From assembly GCF_030817215.1 (NCBI RefSeq), contig NZ_JAUSZA010000001.1, positions 1,318,501 to 1,382,500 on the forward strand: a DNA stretch of 64,000 bases, in the 5' to 3' direction. Below are positions 18,904 through 26,647 of this stretch, piece by piece; the first letter of the stretch is position 1, and the number at the start of each line of letters is the position of its first letter. Made by a program: the position numbers and the translations under genes. The notes beneath the pieces were generated by a model that worked only from the letters and a program-made list of their open reading frames with translations, made no database searches and had not been told where the DNA came from. The stretch comes from Paenibacillus sp. V4I3. GTDB lineage: Bacteria > Bacillota > Bacilli > Paenibacillales > NBRC-103111.

Positions 18904-20721
18904 ATGGAAGTTATGCTGGATGGAGCAAGGAAGGTTTTACAACAAGTTTATGGATACCCGGAATTTCGCGAGGGCCAGAAGAATATCATTACGAATCTGC
19001 TTGAAGGTCGAGATACGCTAGGCATTATGCCGACGGGCGGAGGTAAATCGATCTGTTATCAAGTGCCTGCCATGCTTATGGAGGGAGTGACGCTGGTTAT
19101 TTCACCGCTCATCTCCTTGATGAAGGACCAAGTGGATGCGTTAAGTGTGCTAGGTGTTCCGGCAACTTTCATTAACAGTACGCTGGAAGCTAAAGAAGTA
19201 GAACAGCGGATGCAAGGCGCCATGCAGGGCAAATATAAACTGCTGTATATCGCGCCAGAGCGCTTAGAGTCGGAACGATTTCGTGCTCGAATGTCAGCGC
19301 TGAATCTTCCGCTAGTGGCCATTGATGAAGCGCACTGCGTTTCGCAATGGGGGCATGATTTTCGCCCGAGCTATGTGTCGATTGCTCCGTTCATTCGTGA
19401 GCTGCCTAATCGCCCGATTGTCGCAGCCTTCACAGCTACAGCTACTGCCGAGGTAACAGCCGATATTGCGAGACTGCTTGATTTGGATCAAGCGGGCATA
19501 TTCGTCAATGGTTTTTCACGTGATAATCTGGAATTGACGATTCTGCGAGGTGAGAATAAGCGGGATTACATTCAGAATTATGTGAAAGAACATACGCATC
19601 AGCCTGGTATTATTTATGCCGCTACGCGTAAGGATGTTGAAGAACTATATGAAACGTTACGCAAAAAAGGCTTCGCCGCAGGGAAGTACCATGCCGGTCT
19701 AACCGATGAGGAACGCTCCTACATGCAGGAGGCGTTTCTATACGATGATATTCGCGTGATGATCGCGACGAACGCTTTTGGGATGGGCATCGATAAGTCC
19801 AACGTCCGGTATGTCATTCACTACAATATGCCGAAAAATATGGAGGCTTATTACCAAGAAGCCGGTCGCGCTGGTCGTGATGGAGAGCCGAGTGAGTGTA
19901 TCCTGCTGTTTAGCGCGCAGGATATTATGACGCAGAAGTTTTTGATCGAGCAGAATCAGCTCTCGCCGGAGCGTAAAGCGAATGAGTACAAGAAGCTGCA
20001 GACGATGATCGACTTTTGCTATTCGCCACGATGCTTGCGCAACGTCATTCTGCACTATTTTGATGAAACCAATATTAAAGATACTTGCGGCAATTGCAGC
20101 TCGTGCAAAGATGATCGCGATACGGTGGATATCACCGTCGAAGCGCAGAAGATTTTCTCCTGCATCCGCAGGATGGGGGAACGCTTCGGCATCTCGATGG
20201 TCGCCTCCGTGCTCAAAGGCTCGAAAGCGAAGAAGATTGTCGACTATCGCTTCGATCGTCTGCCGACCCATGGCATTATGCGAGATTTGCCGGAGAAGGA
20301 AATTTCTGATCTCATCAACGTGCTGATTTCAGAAGGGTTTTTGCAGTTATCGGATGGTCAATATCCAGTTGTGAAGCTGATGCAGCCCGCAGCCGAAGTG
20401 CTTCAAGGGAAGCTGCAGGTCAACCAGAAGGTGCGTAAGCAGCAGGTTAAGGCTGCCGCTATCGATAACACCTTGTTCGAGCAGCTTCGCCTGCTTCGTC
20501 GGGAAATTGCTGCACGTGAGAAGGTGCCGCCGTATATTATTTTCTCGGACAGCACGCTACGTGAAATGAGTGAGATTTGTCCGACATCGGAATCCGCCAT
20601 GCTGCGAATCAAAGGTGTCGGCGAGGTGAAATACCGAAACTACGGGAAGCCGTTCCTGGACCTCCTTCGCACGTATGCGGGAGAGGGAGAATTGGGTGCG
20701 GTCGCCTATGATTTTGATTGA
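18904..20721 (+). CDS. recQ: ATP-dependent DNA helicase RecQ
   Basis: 605-residue 3'-5' DNA helicase. Walker [10 protein letters not shown] (residues 42-50), [17 protein letters not shown] (motif II and aromatic loop), FTATAT (III), [17 protein letters not shown] (V) and [10 protein letters not shown] (VI). The RecQ-C zinc site is present (CYSPRCLRN with CGNCSSC), then the winged-helix part and an HRDC domain (ETS-like helices with [20 protein letters not shown] near residue 570). All domains of a full RecQ are therefore in place. ATG 18904 is used; ATG 18913 is an in-frame alternative. The next gene begins about 20 bases downstream. Confidence 0.94.
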   Translation: MEVMLDGARKVLQQVYGYPEFREGQKNIITNLLEGRDTLGIMPTGGGKSICYQVPAMLMEGVTLVISPLISLMKDQVDALSVLGVPATFINSTLEAKEVEQRMQGAMQGKYKLLYIAPERLESERFRARMSALNLPLVAIDEAHCVSQWGHDFRPSYVSIAPFIRELPNRPIVAAFTATATAEVTADIARLLDLDQAGIFVNGFSRDNLELTILRGENKRDYIQNYVKEHTHQPGIIYAATRKDVEELYETLRKKGFAAGKYHAGLTDEERSYMQEAFLYDDIRVMIATNAFGMGIDKSNVRYVIHYNMPKNMEAYYQEAGRAGRDGEPSECILLFSAQDIMTQKFLIEQNQLSPERKANEYKKLQTMIDFCYSPRCLRNVILHYFDETNIKDTCGNCSSCKDDRDTVDITVEAQKIFSCIRRMGERFGISMVASVLKGSKAKKIVDYRFDRLPTHGIMRDLPEKEISDLINVLISEGFLQLSDGQYPVVKLMQPAAEVLQGKLQVNQKVRKQQVKAAAIDNTLFEQLRLLRREIAAREKVPPYIIFSDSTLREMSEICPTSESAMLRIKGVGEVKYRNYGKPFLDLLRTYAGEGELGAVAYDFD

Positions 20722-20741
20722 AATCAGAGGAGTGGTCATGG

Positions 20742-21053
20742 GTGAAGCTTGGGAACACTGACATTGATCAGAAGCTTGCGGAGGTGACTGGCTGGACGAC
20801 AGACGATCACAAATGGATTGTGCGTAAATATCGATTTACTTCTTTTATGCAGGGCATAGACTTCGTGAATGAGGTTGCCAGCATAGCAGAAGCCGATAAT
20901 CATCACCCTATGATCGCCATCGATTATAAGATGGTCACGCTGCGACTTACCTCCTGGCATGCAGGCGGCTTAACTGATTTGGATTTCGAATCCGCAGCTA
21001 AATTTGATCAGGCTTTTGCTGACATTACTACTGGCAGTGGATCACCAGATTAA
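20742..21053 (+). CDS. 4a-hydroxytetrahydrobiopterin dehydratase (PCD/DCoH)
   Basis: 103 residues. WTTDDHKWIVRKYRFTSF and EADNHHPMIAIDYKMVTLRL carry the family motif (E-x3-H-H-P, then the WHAGGLTDLD His-Asp end) of pterin-4a-carbinolamine dehydratase, which recycles the pterin cofactor of aromatic amino-acid hydroxylases. The GTG at 20742 is preferred because GAGGAG lies 9 bases before it; the frame reaches back into recQ. No pterin-dependent hydroxylase is seen nearby, so the substrate context is open. It is convergent with the next acetyltransferase gene, whose 3' end overlaps by about 12 bases. Confidence 0.88.
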   Translation: MKLGNTDIDQKLAEVTGWTTDDHKWIVRKYRFTSFMQGIDFVNEVASIAEADNHHPMIAIDYKMVTLRLTSWHAGGLTDLDFESAAKFDQAFADITTGSGSPD

Positions 21054-21566
21054 GCTCGGTCCGTTATATACCATGCAGTGAAAGTCAGCCATTCCGGTCG
21101 GAGTCCACTTATTATATGTGTCTGTAATCGTAAAACCAGCTCTCTCATACGTCTGGATCGCACGTTCGTTCCAGACGAGAACTTCTAGATCAATCTCCTG
21201 CTGGGGCGTCCGGCGCTGGGCCTCTTGAACAAGAAGATGGACGAATTGGGTACCGATTCCGCTCGCTTTCCCGCAAAGATCCGGTCGAAGTCCTAGTCCT
21301 AAACGTGTCACCCCAACAATGGGGAAGAATTGAACGAACCCAGACAATATTCCGTTTTCATCCACGACAGCTCGATATTGCTCTGCTCGAATTTGCGGGT
21401 CGGCGAATTCAGCTTGTTCACGAAGCATAGTCTCCCATGGAGACCAATTGTATAAATCGTATGGAGGCGAATACTTCCAAGTGCAAAGTTCATGGCAATT
21501 CGCTTCAGTAAGGGGAACGACGCGCCATGGTAGGCTTTCATGCATCATATTGTTCGTAGTTATCAT
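21042..21566 (-). CDS. GNAT-family acetyltransferase
   Basis: About 174 residues. RVVPLTEANCHELCTWKYSPPYDLYNW is a typical RimJ/L-like beginning, and RPDLCGKASGIGTQFVHLL plus VWNERAIQTYERAGF are the acetyl-CoA and C-terminal motifs. In the loop the usual Gly-x-Gly is GKASGIG, a mild variation. The substrate is unknown. The start is uncertain: ATG 21566, ATG 21548 or the open-frame limit 21611; none has an ideal ribosome site. Its 3' end overlaps the convergent pterin dehydratase gene. Confidence 0.8.
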   Translation of the reverse strand: MITTNNMMHESLPWRVVPLTEANCHELCTWKYSPPYDLYNWSPWETMLREQAEFADPQIRAEQYRAVVDENGILSGFVQFFPIVGVTRLGLGLRPDLCGKASGIGTQFVHLLVQEAQRRTPQQEIDLEVLVWNERAIQTYERAGFTITDTYNKWTPTGMADFHCMVYNGPSLIW

Positions 21567-21593
21567 CCTTTCATCTATTGGTTGGAGGTTCAA

Positions 21594-22253
21594 ATGGATT
21601 GGTATAGTCAACTTCCAATTGGCACAATAACTCTATTTTCTATGCTGGTATTGGGACTGACCCTATTCCGGATCTCGGTGAAAAAAAAATGGCCGCTTGT
21701 GCTGCTTGTTTCCTTCGTTATTTGTTGCTTATTTAGATTATTTTTATCCCAGCCGTGGGCGGAGAGCTTGCAACCTATGCTCATTATTGTAACGGAAGCG
21801 GTTTTTATTCACTATATATTTCGCGTGCGAAAGCTGCATGCGCTCATGGTAGCGTTTCTCGGCTCGCTTGGCTATACGATTTATTTGGCCATTGTTCTAT
21901 TTATCATGCCGCTCATTACGCATATTTCTCTGGTTACTTATTTTGAGGGGCTGGATACCTCTTATCGTGCTTTGAAAATGGTGGCCGCATCGCTTACATT
22001 CCTCACAGCTTTGGTTCTGGTTAAGAAACGCTTAGGTTTTACCGTTCGAATCGAGTTAAGCTCCAAAAGTGCTTGGCTTCCACAGAAAAATGTCCTGTTA
22101 CATGTGTTTCTCTTTGCATTTGTGCTGTTCTCATTGACTTATTATGGGGTTACGTTGAAAATAACGTCCATATTCTATTTCGCAGCAGGCTTATCCCTAC
22201 TATTAGGATGGATCATTTATCTCCTGTATCGGAAGGAAATGGAAGACATTTAA
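21594..22253 (+). CDS. Polytopic membrane protein of unknown function
   Basis: 219 residues with about seven predicted membrane segments (for example ITLFSMLVLGLTLF, PLVLLVSFVICCLFRLFL, ALMVAFLGSLGYTIYLAIVL, and at the end AAGLSLLLGWIIYLLY). No enzyme or transport motif is recognised; the overall pattern recalls short sensor-like membrane proteins. The ATG at 21594 has GGAGG 5 bases upstream; the frame opens at 21540, inside the divergent acetyltransferase gene. Confidence 0.68.
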   Translation: MDWYSQLPIGTITLFSMLVLGLTLFRISVKKKWPLVLLVSFVICCLFRLFLSQPWAESLQPMLIIVTEAVFIHYIFRVRKLHALMVAFLGSLGYTIYLAIVLFIMPLITHISLVTYFEGLDTSYRALKMVAASLTFLTALVLVKKRLGFTVRIELSSKSAWLPQKNVLLHVFLFAFVLFSLTYYGVTLKITSIFYFAAGLSLLLGWIIYLLYRKEMEDI

Positions 22254-22334
22254 CCGAGGATACCTTTCATCATAAAGGCAAGATTTGGGGTACAATGAAA
22301 ATATAGACTTAATAGGAATAGGAGGTCACCCTAA

Positions 22335-22808
22335 ATGACCCAAGTTACGATTCGCGAAGCGGTAATACAAGATATCCCGCAGTTGAAAACGTTAATGCTC
22401 GCTTATATTGTGGACTTCTATCAGTATCGACAACCTGAGGATGAGAAGTTGAACGGATTGATTCACCAACTGCTTGAGCAGAAGGAAGGAATTCAATTCG
22501 TAGCGGAGACGGAAGAGGGGACGCTGGTCGGCTTTGCGACCTTATATTTTACCTTCAGCACTTTGCGTGCGTCCAAAATAGCAATTATGAACGACTTATT
22601 CGTCATAGAGGCTGAACGTGGTCAGGGAGCGGCAGCGAAACTATTTGCTGCTTGCAAAGGATACGCCGCGAGAAATGGATATGCCAATTTAACGTGGACA
22701 ACGGCCAAAGATAACTTCCGCGCCCAAGCATTTTACGATAAAATGGGTGGAGATCGCAGTGATTGGCAGACGTACTCCGCTAATCCGACGAGTGGAATGG
22801 GCGATTAA
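22335..22808 (+). CDS. GNAT-family acetyltransferase
   Basis: 157 residues, one GNAT domain: VTIREAVIQDIPQLKTLM, the core strand GFATLYFTFSTL, then MNDLFVIEAERGQGAAAKLF (acetyl-CoA loop) and TAKDNFRAQAFYDKMGG (C-terminal motif). AGGAGGT precedes the ATG. The substrate is unknown. It lies between a membrane-protein gene and the rhodanese gene, and its stop is 30 bases from the next start, which suggests joint transcription with the sulfurtransferase. Confidence 0.87.
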   Translation: MTQVTIREAVIQDIPQLKTLMLAYIVDFYQYRQPEDEKLNGLIHQLLEQKEGIQFVAETEEGTLVGFATLYFTFSTLRASKIAIMNDLFVIEAERGQGAAAKLFAACKGYAARNGYANLTWTTAKDNFRAQAFYDKMGGDRSDWQTYSANPTSGMGD

Positions 22809-22838
22809 TCGAATGACGAAAGATGGTGGCATGAAACT

Positions 22839-23675
22839 GTGGAAAATATCGTAAGTCAAACTTGGCTGCTAGGACAGCTTGGCGATGCGAACATCGTGAT
22901 TGCGGATTGCCGCTTTGCGCTAGGACAACCAGAATCAGGCAGACAGAATTATGAGAAAGACCATATAACAGGAGCCGTGTATGTAGATTTGGAGAAAGAC
23001 CTCTCCGGTGCCAAAATGGCGCACGGAGGCCGGCATCCGCTCCCTGATCTAGGAGCCTTCTCTATCCTCGTGGGCAACCTAGGGATCGATGGTACGAAGA
23101 CCGTCGTGGCTTACGACGATCAAGGCGGAGCCATGGCTTCGCGGCTATGGTGGATGCTGAAATTCCTAGGTCACTCCGAGGTATACGTATTAGACCAAGG
23201 GTATTCAGCATGGAAAGCTGCTGGCTATCCGGTTACCGATGAAGTGTCCACGGTGTTCCCGCGGACCTTCTCACCGAAGGTGCATCGCGCCATGCTTGCC
23301 AGCATGGACGAGGTCAAGGACAAGCTCGGCCGCCCAGGCACCGTGCTCGTTGACTCGCGCGAGGAGCGCCGCTACCTCGGCTTGGAAGAGCCGATCGATG
23401 CGGTGGCCGGCCACATCCCGGGCGCGCGCAGCTTCTTCTGGAAAGGCGTTCTCGGTGAGAACGGCGCCTGGTTGTCAGCTGCGGAGCAGGAGCAGCACTT
23501 TGCCGCGCTGCGCGATGCCGATGAAATCATCGTCTATTGCGGCTCCGGCGTAACGGCGTGCCCGAACGTGCTGGGCCTTAGCGAAGCGGGCTTTGATAAC
23601 GTGAAGCTCTATAGCGGAAGCTGGAGCGATTGGATCTCGTATGAGGATAATTCGATTGCGAAGGGCGAGGAGTAA
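22839..23675 (+). CDS. Sulfurtransferase with two rhodanese domains
   Basis: 278 residues. N-terminal inactive rhodanese domain (IVIADCRFALGQPESGRQ, DHITGAVYVDLEKDLSG, VVAYDDQGGAMASRLWWML) and C-terminal active one (LVDSREERRYLG, AGHIPGARSF, and the catalytic loop YCGSGVTACPN with the persulfide Cys). The CGSGVT loop is typical of thiosulfate/3-mercaptopyruvate sulfurtransferases. The GTG start is probable but lacks a strong ribosome site. The last 59 bases and the following terminator recur 2101 bases downstream as a fragment. Another rhodanese domain occurs in the ArsR-type gene at 25976. Confidence 0.9.
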   Translation: MENIVSQTWLLGQLGDANIVIADCRFALGQPESGRQNYEKDHITGAVYVDLEKDLSGAKMAHGGRHPLPDLGAFSILVGNLGIDGTKTVVAYDDQGGAMASRLWWMLKFLGHSEVYVLDQGYSAWKAAGYPVTDEVSTVFPRTFSPKVHRAMLASMDEVKDKLGRPGTVLVDSREERRYLGLEEPIDAVAGHIPGARSFFWKGVLGENGAWLSAAEQEQHFAALRDADEIIVYCGSGVTACPNVLGLSEAGFDNVKLYSGSWSDWISYEDNSIAKGEE

Positions 23676-23755
23676 AAGGCGAAAGACCGCGTCGGACGCG
23701 GGTTTGAGGGCTGTGACAGGTTACCGAGAGGTGGGCTGTTGCGGCCTTTTTTTGG
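23617..23755 (+). repeat. 139-nt direct duplication, copy 1 (3' end of sulfurtransferase plus terminator)
   Basis: Aligned without gaps to 25718-25856 (offset exactly 2101 bases), differing at about 22 positions. It includes the last 19 codons of the sulfurtransferase and the double-hairpin terminator. Confidence 0.85.
23687..23755 (+). terminator. Double-hairpin terminator element, copy 1
   Basis: Hairpin 1 CCGCGT-CGG-ACGCGG (23687-23701), eight-base link, hairpin 2 with 17-base arms at 23709-23725 and 23730-23746 (one mismatch, several G-T pairs), then seven T. Further copies lie at 25788 and 29607, and a partial one at 31827. Confidence 0.8.
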
Positions 23756-23759
23756 TCTT

Positions 23760-24026
23760 TTGCAAACAAGCTTGTAAACAAGAAGTTGATGAAAACAATT
23801 ACGGTAACCCTGGTACCACCCACAGTGGGTCGGTCGGCTCACGACCTATCCACAACTCGCTATTCCATCTTCCTGTCCGTCAATCTGCATGATTTTTCAG
23901 ATAGAATGAACGGGATTTACGCTAAAAGAGTGATTCTATACGATTTTTCATACAGATTTTTCGATAATACGATCTTAGGGAAAATTTTATATGATAATTC
24001 ATATAGAATTAAATGAATGGTCATAG
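23760..24026. repeat. Gene-free AT-rich stretch with three iteron-like palindromes
   Basis: No gene seen. Three related words follow one another: GCATGATTTTTCAGATAG (from 23887), TATACGATTTTTCATACA (from 23937) and TATATGA-TAAT-TCATATA (23988-24005, a perfect inverted repeat). They could be operator sites or relics of an inserted sequence. Confidence 0.55.
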
Positions 24027-24710
24027 TCACACCAAATCCGGACTTAGAATAGAGCCAACGTATTCATAGTAAGTTATCCGCCCCGATACTCCACTCGCCA
24101 CAGCTCGAAATTTCCCCTTATCCACTAGCTTGCGACAGTATTTAATGACGGTCATAGTATGCAACTCCAATTCCTTCGCCGCCTCGGTGGGGCGAATGGT
24201 CCGATTGTGGCGAATGGCCGCTCGCATCAAGTCTCGTTCGATTTTTGAAAAGAATCTTTCAACCGTTCTTTTGGTTCCGCTCCCAGCCCACAGATAAGGG
24301 GACAGGATGTTCCGCAATGCAGAGAGGATAAACGCTGGATTCTCTTTTAACTCATCCAGAGAGATATAGAAGACAGTACAGTCTTGAGCCTGGAGAAAAA
24401 GTCCTCGGTTCAAATCCATTCTATACTTGCTGCGATCCGTGCCATGCGAGCCATAGTCCATAATCTCAAATACAATTCGAATAGCCCCAACAATCCACAT
24501 GAAATCGACAAAGTAGGATCTCCCCCGCCAGTCCTTTACTTCATATTCAGGATGCAATCCGTGGAAGTTTCCAGCAAGCGACCACCAGACTCGCTCAACA
24601 AACAAACGATTTCCGTACCCGTGGCCACGTTTCAGAGCATCCAGACGTTCCCCTTTTCTTCGCCTTAGATGATCGCCTACCCATTTATGGTGTTCAATTT
24701 CAAAACTCAT
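24027..24710 (-). CDS. DUF559/Vsr-like nuclease-fold protein with C-terminal helix-turn-helix
   Basis: 227 residues. The first 140 (RRRKGERLDALKRGHGYGNR, HPEYEVKDWRGRSYFVDFMW, then IVFEIMDYGSHGTDR) follow the DUF559-type restriction-endonuclease fold with its spaced Asp and Glu, as found in many Paenibacillus proteins of unknown role. The C-terminal 80 residues contain a winged-helix-like part (RPTEAAKELELHTMTVIKYCRKLVDKGKF). The usual core EIDGYG reads EIMDYG here, so the nuclease site may be altered. ATG 24710 has GGTGAGGGG upstream. It lies inside the interval bounded by the 139-nt duplication. Confidence 0.65.
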   Translation of the reverse strand: MSFEIEHHKWVGDHLRRRKGERLDALKRGHGYGNRLFVERVWWSLAGNFHGLHPEYEVKDWRGRSYFVDFMWIVGAIRIVFEIMDYGSHGTDRSKYRMDLNRGLFLQAQDCTVFYISLDELKENPAFILSALRNILSPYLWAGSGTKRTVERFFSKIERDLMRAAIRHNRTIRPTEAAKELELHTMTVIKYCRKLVDKGKFRAVASGVSGRITYYEYVGSILSPDLV

Positions 24711-24747
24711 TCCCCTCACCTCTCCAAATTCGTTTAAAAAAGCACAA

Positions 24748-24784
24748 AACCCCGACACCTTTCCAATTCGAAAGGAAGCGGGGC
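24748..24784 (-). terminator. Terminator of the truncated kinase gene (minus strand)
   Basis: Minus strand CCCCG...CCTTTC and GGAAAGG...CGGGG arms followed by TTTT. Confidence 0.82.
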
Positions 24785-24795
24785 ATTCTTTGCCA

Positions 24796-25161
24796 CTAGG
24801 CTACTGCTTGATACCCATAGTGTGACACAAAATGGTAAGGGGACGCAATAGAAATATAGGCATACCGGATTGTTTCGATCCAATTGCCATTCTTGGAACG
24901 AACGGGATCGACGGTCGGATAGTCTTTGGCTATCAGGTATAGCATAAAATCAAACTCAGCTTGAATATTCTCGATTGTGTTATCTTCTTCATGAATGAAC
25001 CTGAGGAAATGTCGATCACCATTTCTTTCAAACAAGTAAATAAAATTGCTGCTTGCCCTCCAAAACTTCAAAGTTTCAGCATCATGATCCCAGTACTGAA
25101 TCAGTTGTTTGACACGGGAATCATTTTCTAATCCTCGTAGCATATTTTTTAAAGACATCAT
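24796..25161 (-). pseudogene. Truncated aminoglycoside/choline-kinase-like (APH family) fragment
   Basis: About 121 residues. SSNFIYLFERNGDRHFLRFI resembles the N-lobe of phosphotransferase-family kinases (nucleotide loop, then the Lys/Arg strand), followed by AEFDFMLYLIAKDYPTVDPV, the helix and strand that come next in those enzymes. Family members have about 300-340 residues with HGDLH and DFD motifs, all absent here, so only the first third remains and the last 25 residues look unrelated. It is probably a decayed gene, though a short functional protein cannot be excluded. ATG 25161 has GGAGG upstream. Confidence 0.6.
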
Positions 25162-25717
25162 TTCTTGTCTGCCTCCCATTACCTAATGAGAGGTCTACTT
25201 GATTACGAATAACGACCTTTCACAGGCTCTTTTGTGTTTTTGTTAGTATTCAAACACCATCACTCCTTTAGATCGTAGTAGGGATACAAAGACTGTGTGA
25301 GTTGGGGATTTATCCCTCTATGAAATATCATTGGATAAATATTCAGTTTTATCAAGGTGCAGTTTGAACTAAACAGTTTTATCCGACGCATGTTGGCAAA
25401 CAACCGGCACCAAGCTTCAAACAACCCATGGGCTATCACCTAAGTGCAGGAGTTGTTTGCTTTTTCCTGTTGGCGTTGGTTATGTACATTGGGATTCATG
25501 GCATTCACTTGTTTGGGCTTGCCTTGGCTCAATAGGCACGTTGTTCCGAGCCGCGTCGTCCGCGGGCTTCTTGCTCCCTAATTGCTCCCAAGCGTAGCCA
25601 AGGGAGATCGCTTGATATGGGTTCTGGCATATCGTCGGATGCATTCCCTCGCGATGATTGGAAACCCCATATTTTTGTTTCGGAACCCTCTGAACATAGG
25701 GGTATGTGGAGGAATAC

Positions 25718-25856
25718 GAAGCTCGAGTAATTGGATTTCGTACGAGGATAATCCGATTGCGAAGGGCGAAGAGTAAGAACTTGGAAGCCGCGTTGTACGC
25801 GGGTTTGAGGGCTGTGACAGGTTGCCGAGAGGTGGGCTGTTCCGGCCCTCTTTTGG
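25718..25856 (+). pseudogene. Fragment of sulfurtransferase gene, copy 2 of the 139-nt duplication
   Basis: Encodes in frame SSNWISYEDNPIAKGEE and a stop, against SDWISYEDNSIAKGEE in the intact gene. The double-hairpin terminator follows in the same position. Nothing upstream of 25718 resembles the rest of the enzyme. Most coding differences are silent, but Ser-to-Pro and changes at the left edge are not. Confidence 0.82.
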
Positions 25857-25909
25857 CTGAAAATATGTGCGGTATCGGAGTCAATGCCAGATGACTGTGA
25901 TATTACTTC

Positions 25910-25959
25910 TTGACGAACAGTCTACATGCGTTCTAATATTCAATTAATGAATTGAATAT
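25910..25959 (+). promoter_or_regulatory. Promoter and ArsR-type operator
   Basis: TTGACG (25910-25915), 18-base spacer, TAATAT (25934-25939). A perfect inverted repeat ATATTCAATT-N4-AATTGAATAT (25936-25959) covers the -10. This is the usual layout for an autoregulating ArsR/SmtB repressor. Confidence 0.8.
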
Positions 25960-25975
25960 GAAAGGATACACAATC

Positions 25976-26647
25976 ATGGAATCTGTACCCATTGCTAACA
26001 CTTCTGCAAAAGAATTTAAGAGTGAACTGTTTCAGCAGTTAGCCCGGGTGGGGAAGTGTCTATCCAGCGACAAGCGGCTTGAAGTCTTGAGCCTGCTTGC
26101 TCAGGGGCCTAAGTCAGTAGAAAAGCTGGCCCAAGTCACGGAGATGAGTGTGGCTAACGTATCCCGCCATCTGCAGGTTTTGCTCGATGCTAGGCTGGTG
26201 AAGTTCAGCAAGAAAGGTACATATGTCATCTATTCGCTGGCTGACCCATCAATTGGCGCGTTTTTGTTTGCTTTGTGGAGCATTGGCGAGAGTCAACTTG
26301 CGGACGTCACTCGGATTAAACAGGAATTTTTACACGAGTACAAGGATATTCGGACGCTATCTTTGGAGGAAGCAAGGACGAAAATGGAAGCCGGAGCGAT
26401 CATCCTACTCGATGTAAGACCGAGAGACGAATATGAGGCTGGCCATCTCGCGGGAGCCATCTCCATACCGATGGAGGAGTTGGAACCATACCTTCACAAT
26501 CTACCTAGGCCCGTTGAAGTTGTGGTGTATTGCAGAGGCCCCTACTGCATCAGTTCGACGCAGGCCGTTGCCAAGTTGCAGCGTGAGGGAATCACGGCAT
26601 ACAAGCTGGAGGGGGGAGAGCATGAATGGCTGAAGGAAGCGAATTAA
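25976..26647 (+). CDS. ArsR-family regulator fused to a rhodanese domain
   Basis: 223 residues. Residues 10-105 form an ArsR/SmtB winged helix (SDKRLEVLSLLAQGPKSVEKLAQ, then MSVANVSRHLQVLLDARLVKF). Residues 120-220 form a rhodanese domain (ILLDVRPRDEYEAGHLAGA, then catalytic VVYCRGPYCISS). Such fusions are known and are thought to respond to sulfur or redox signals through the rhodanese cysteine; the effector here is inferred. ATG 25976 has AAAGGA 9 bases upstream. The last 22 bases overlap the MFS gene, so the two are translationally linked and the carrier is the probable regulated cargo. Confidence 0.9.
   Translation: MESVPIANTSAKEFKSELFQQLARVGKCLSSDKRLEVLSLLAQGPKSVEKLAQVTEMSVANVSRHLQVLLDARLVKFSKKGTYVIYSLADPSIGAFLFALWSIGESQLADVTRIKQEFLHEYKDIRTLSLEEARTKMEAGAIILLDVRPRDEYEAGHLAGAISIPMEELEPYLHNLPRPVEVVVYCRGPYCISSTQAVAKLQREGITAYKLEGGEHEWLKEAN

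Larger units (their letters stand above)
25162..25975. other. Gene-free stretch with hairpin, duplicated fragment and promoter
   Basis: About 810 bases. It contains GCAAACAAC (25396-25404) and GTTGTTTGC (25452-25460) followed by five T, a terminator-like long hairpin; a degraded part with no family likeness; the second copy of the sulfurtransferase 3' end (25718-25856); and the promoter/operator of the next gene (25910-25959). Open frames in this stretch look accidental. Confidence 0.7.

Noticed and set aside
25235..25265. Five-codon leader ORF (MVFEY) on the minus strand before the kinase fragment
   Set aside because: AAAGGAG is present, but so short a frame is not distinguishable from chance and no attenuator follows.
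25480..25884. 134-codon minus-strand open frame
   Set aside because: Covers the antisense of the duplicated sulfurtransferase fragment and terminator; no ribosome site.
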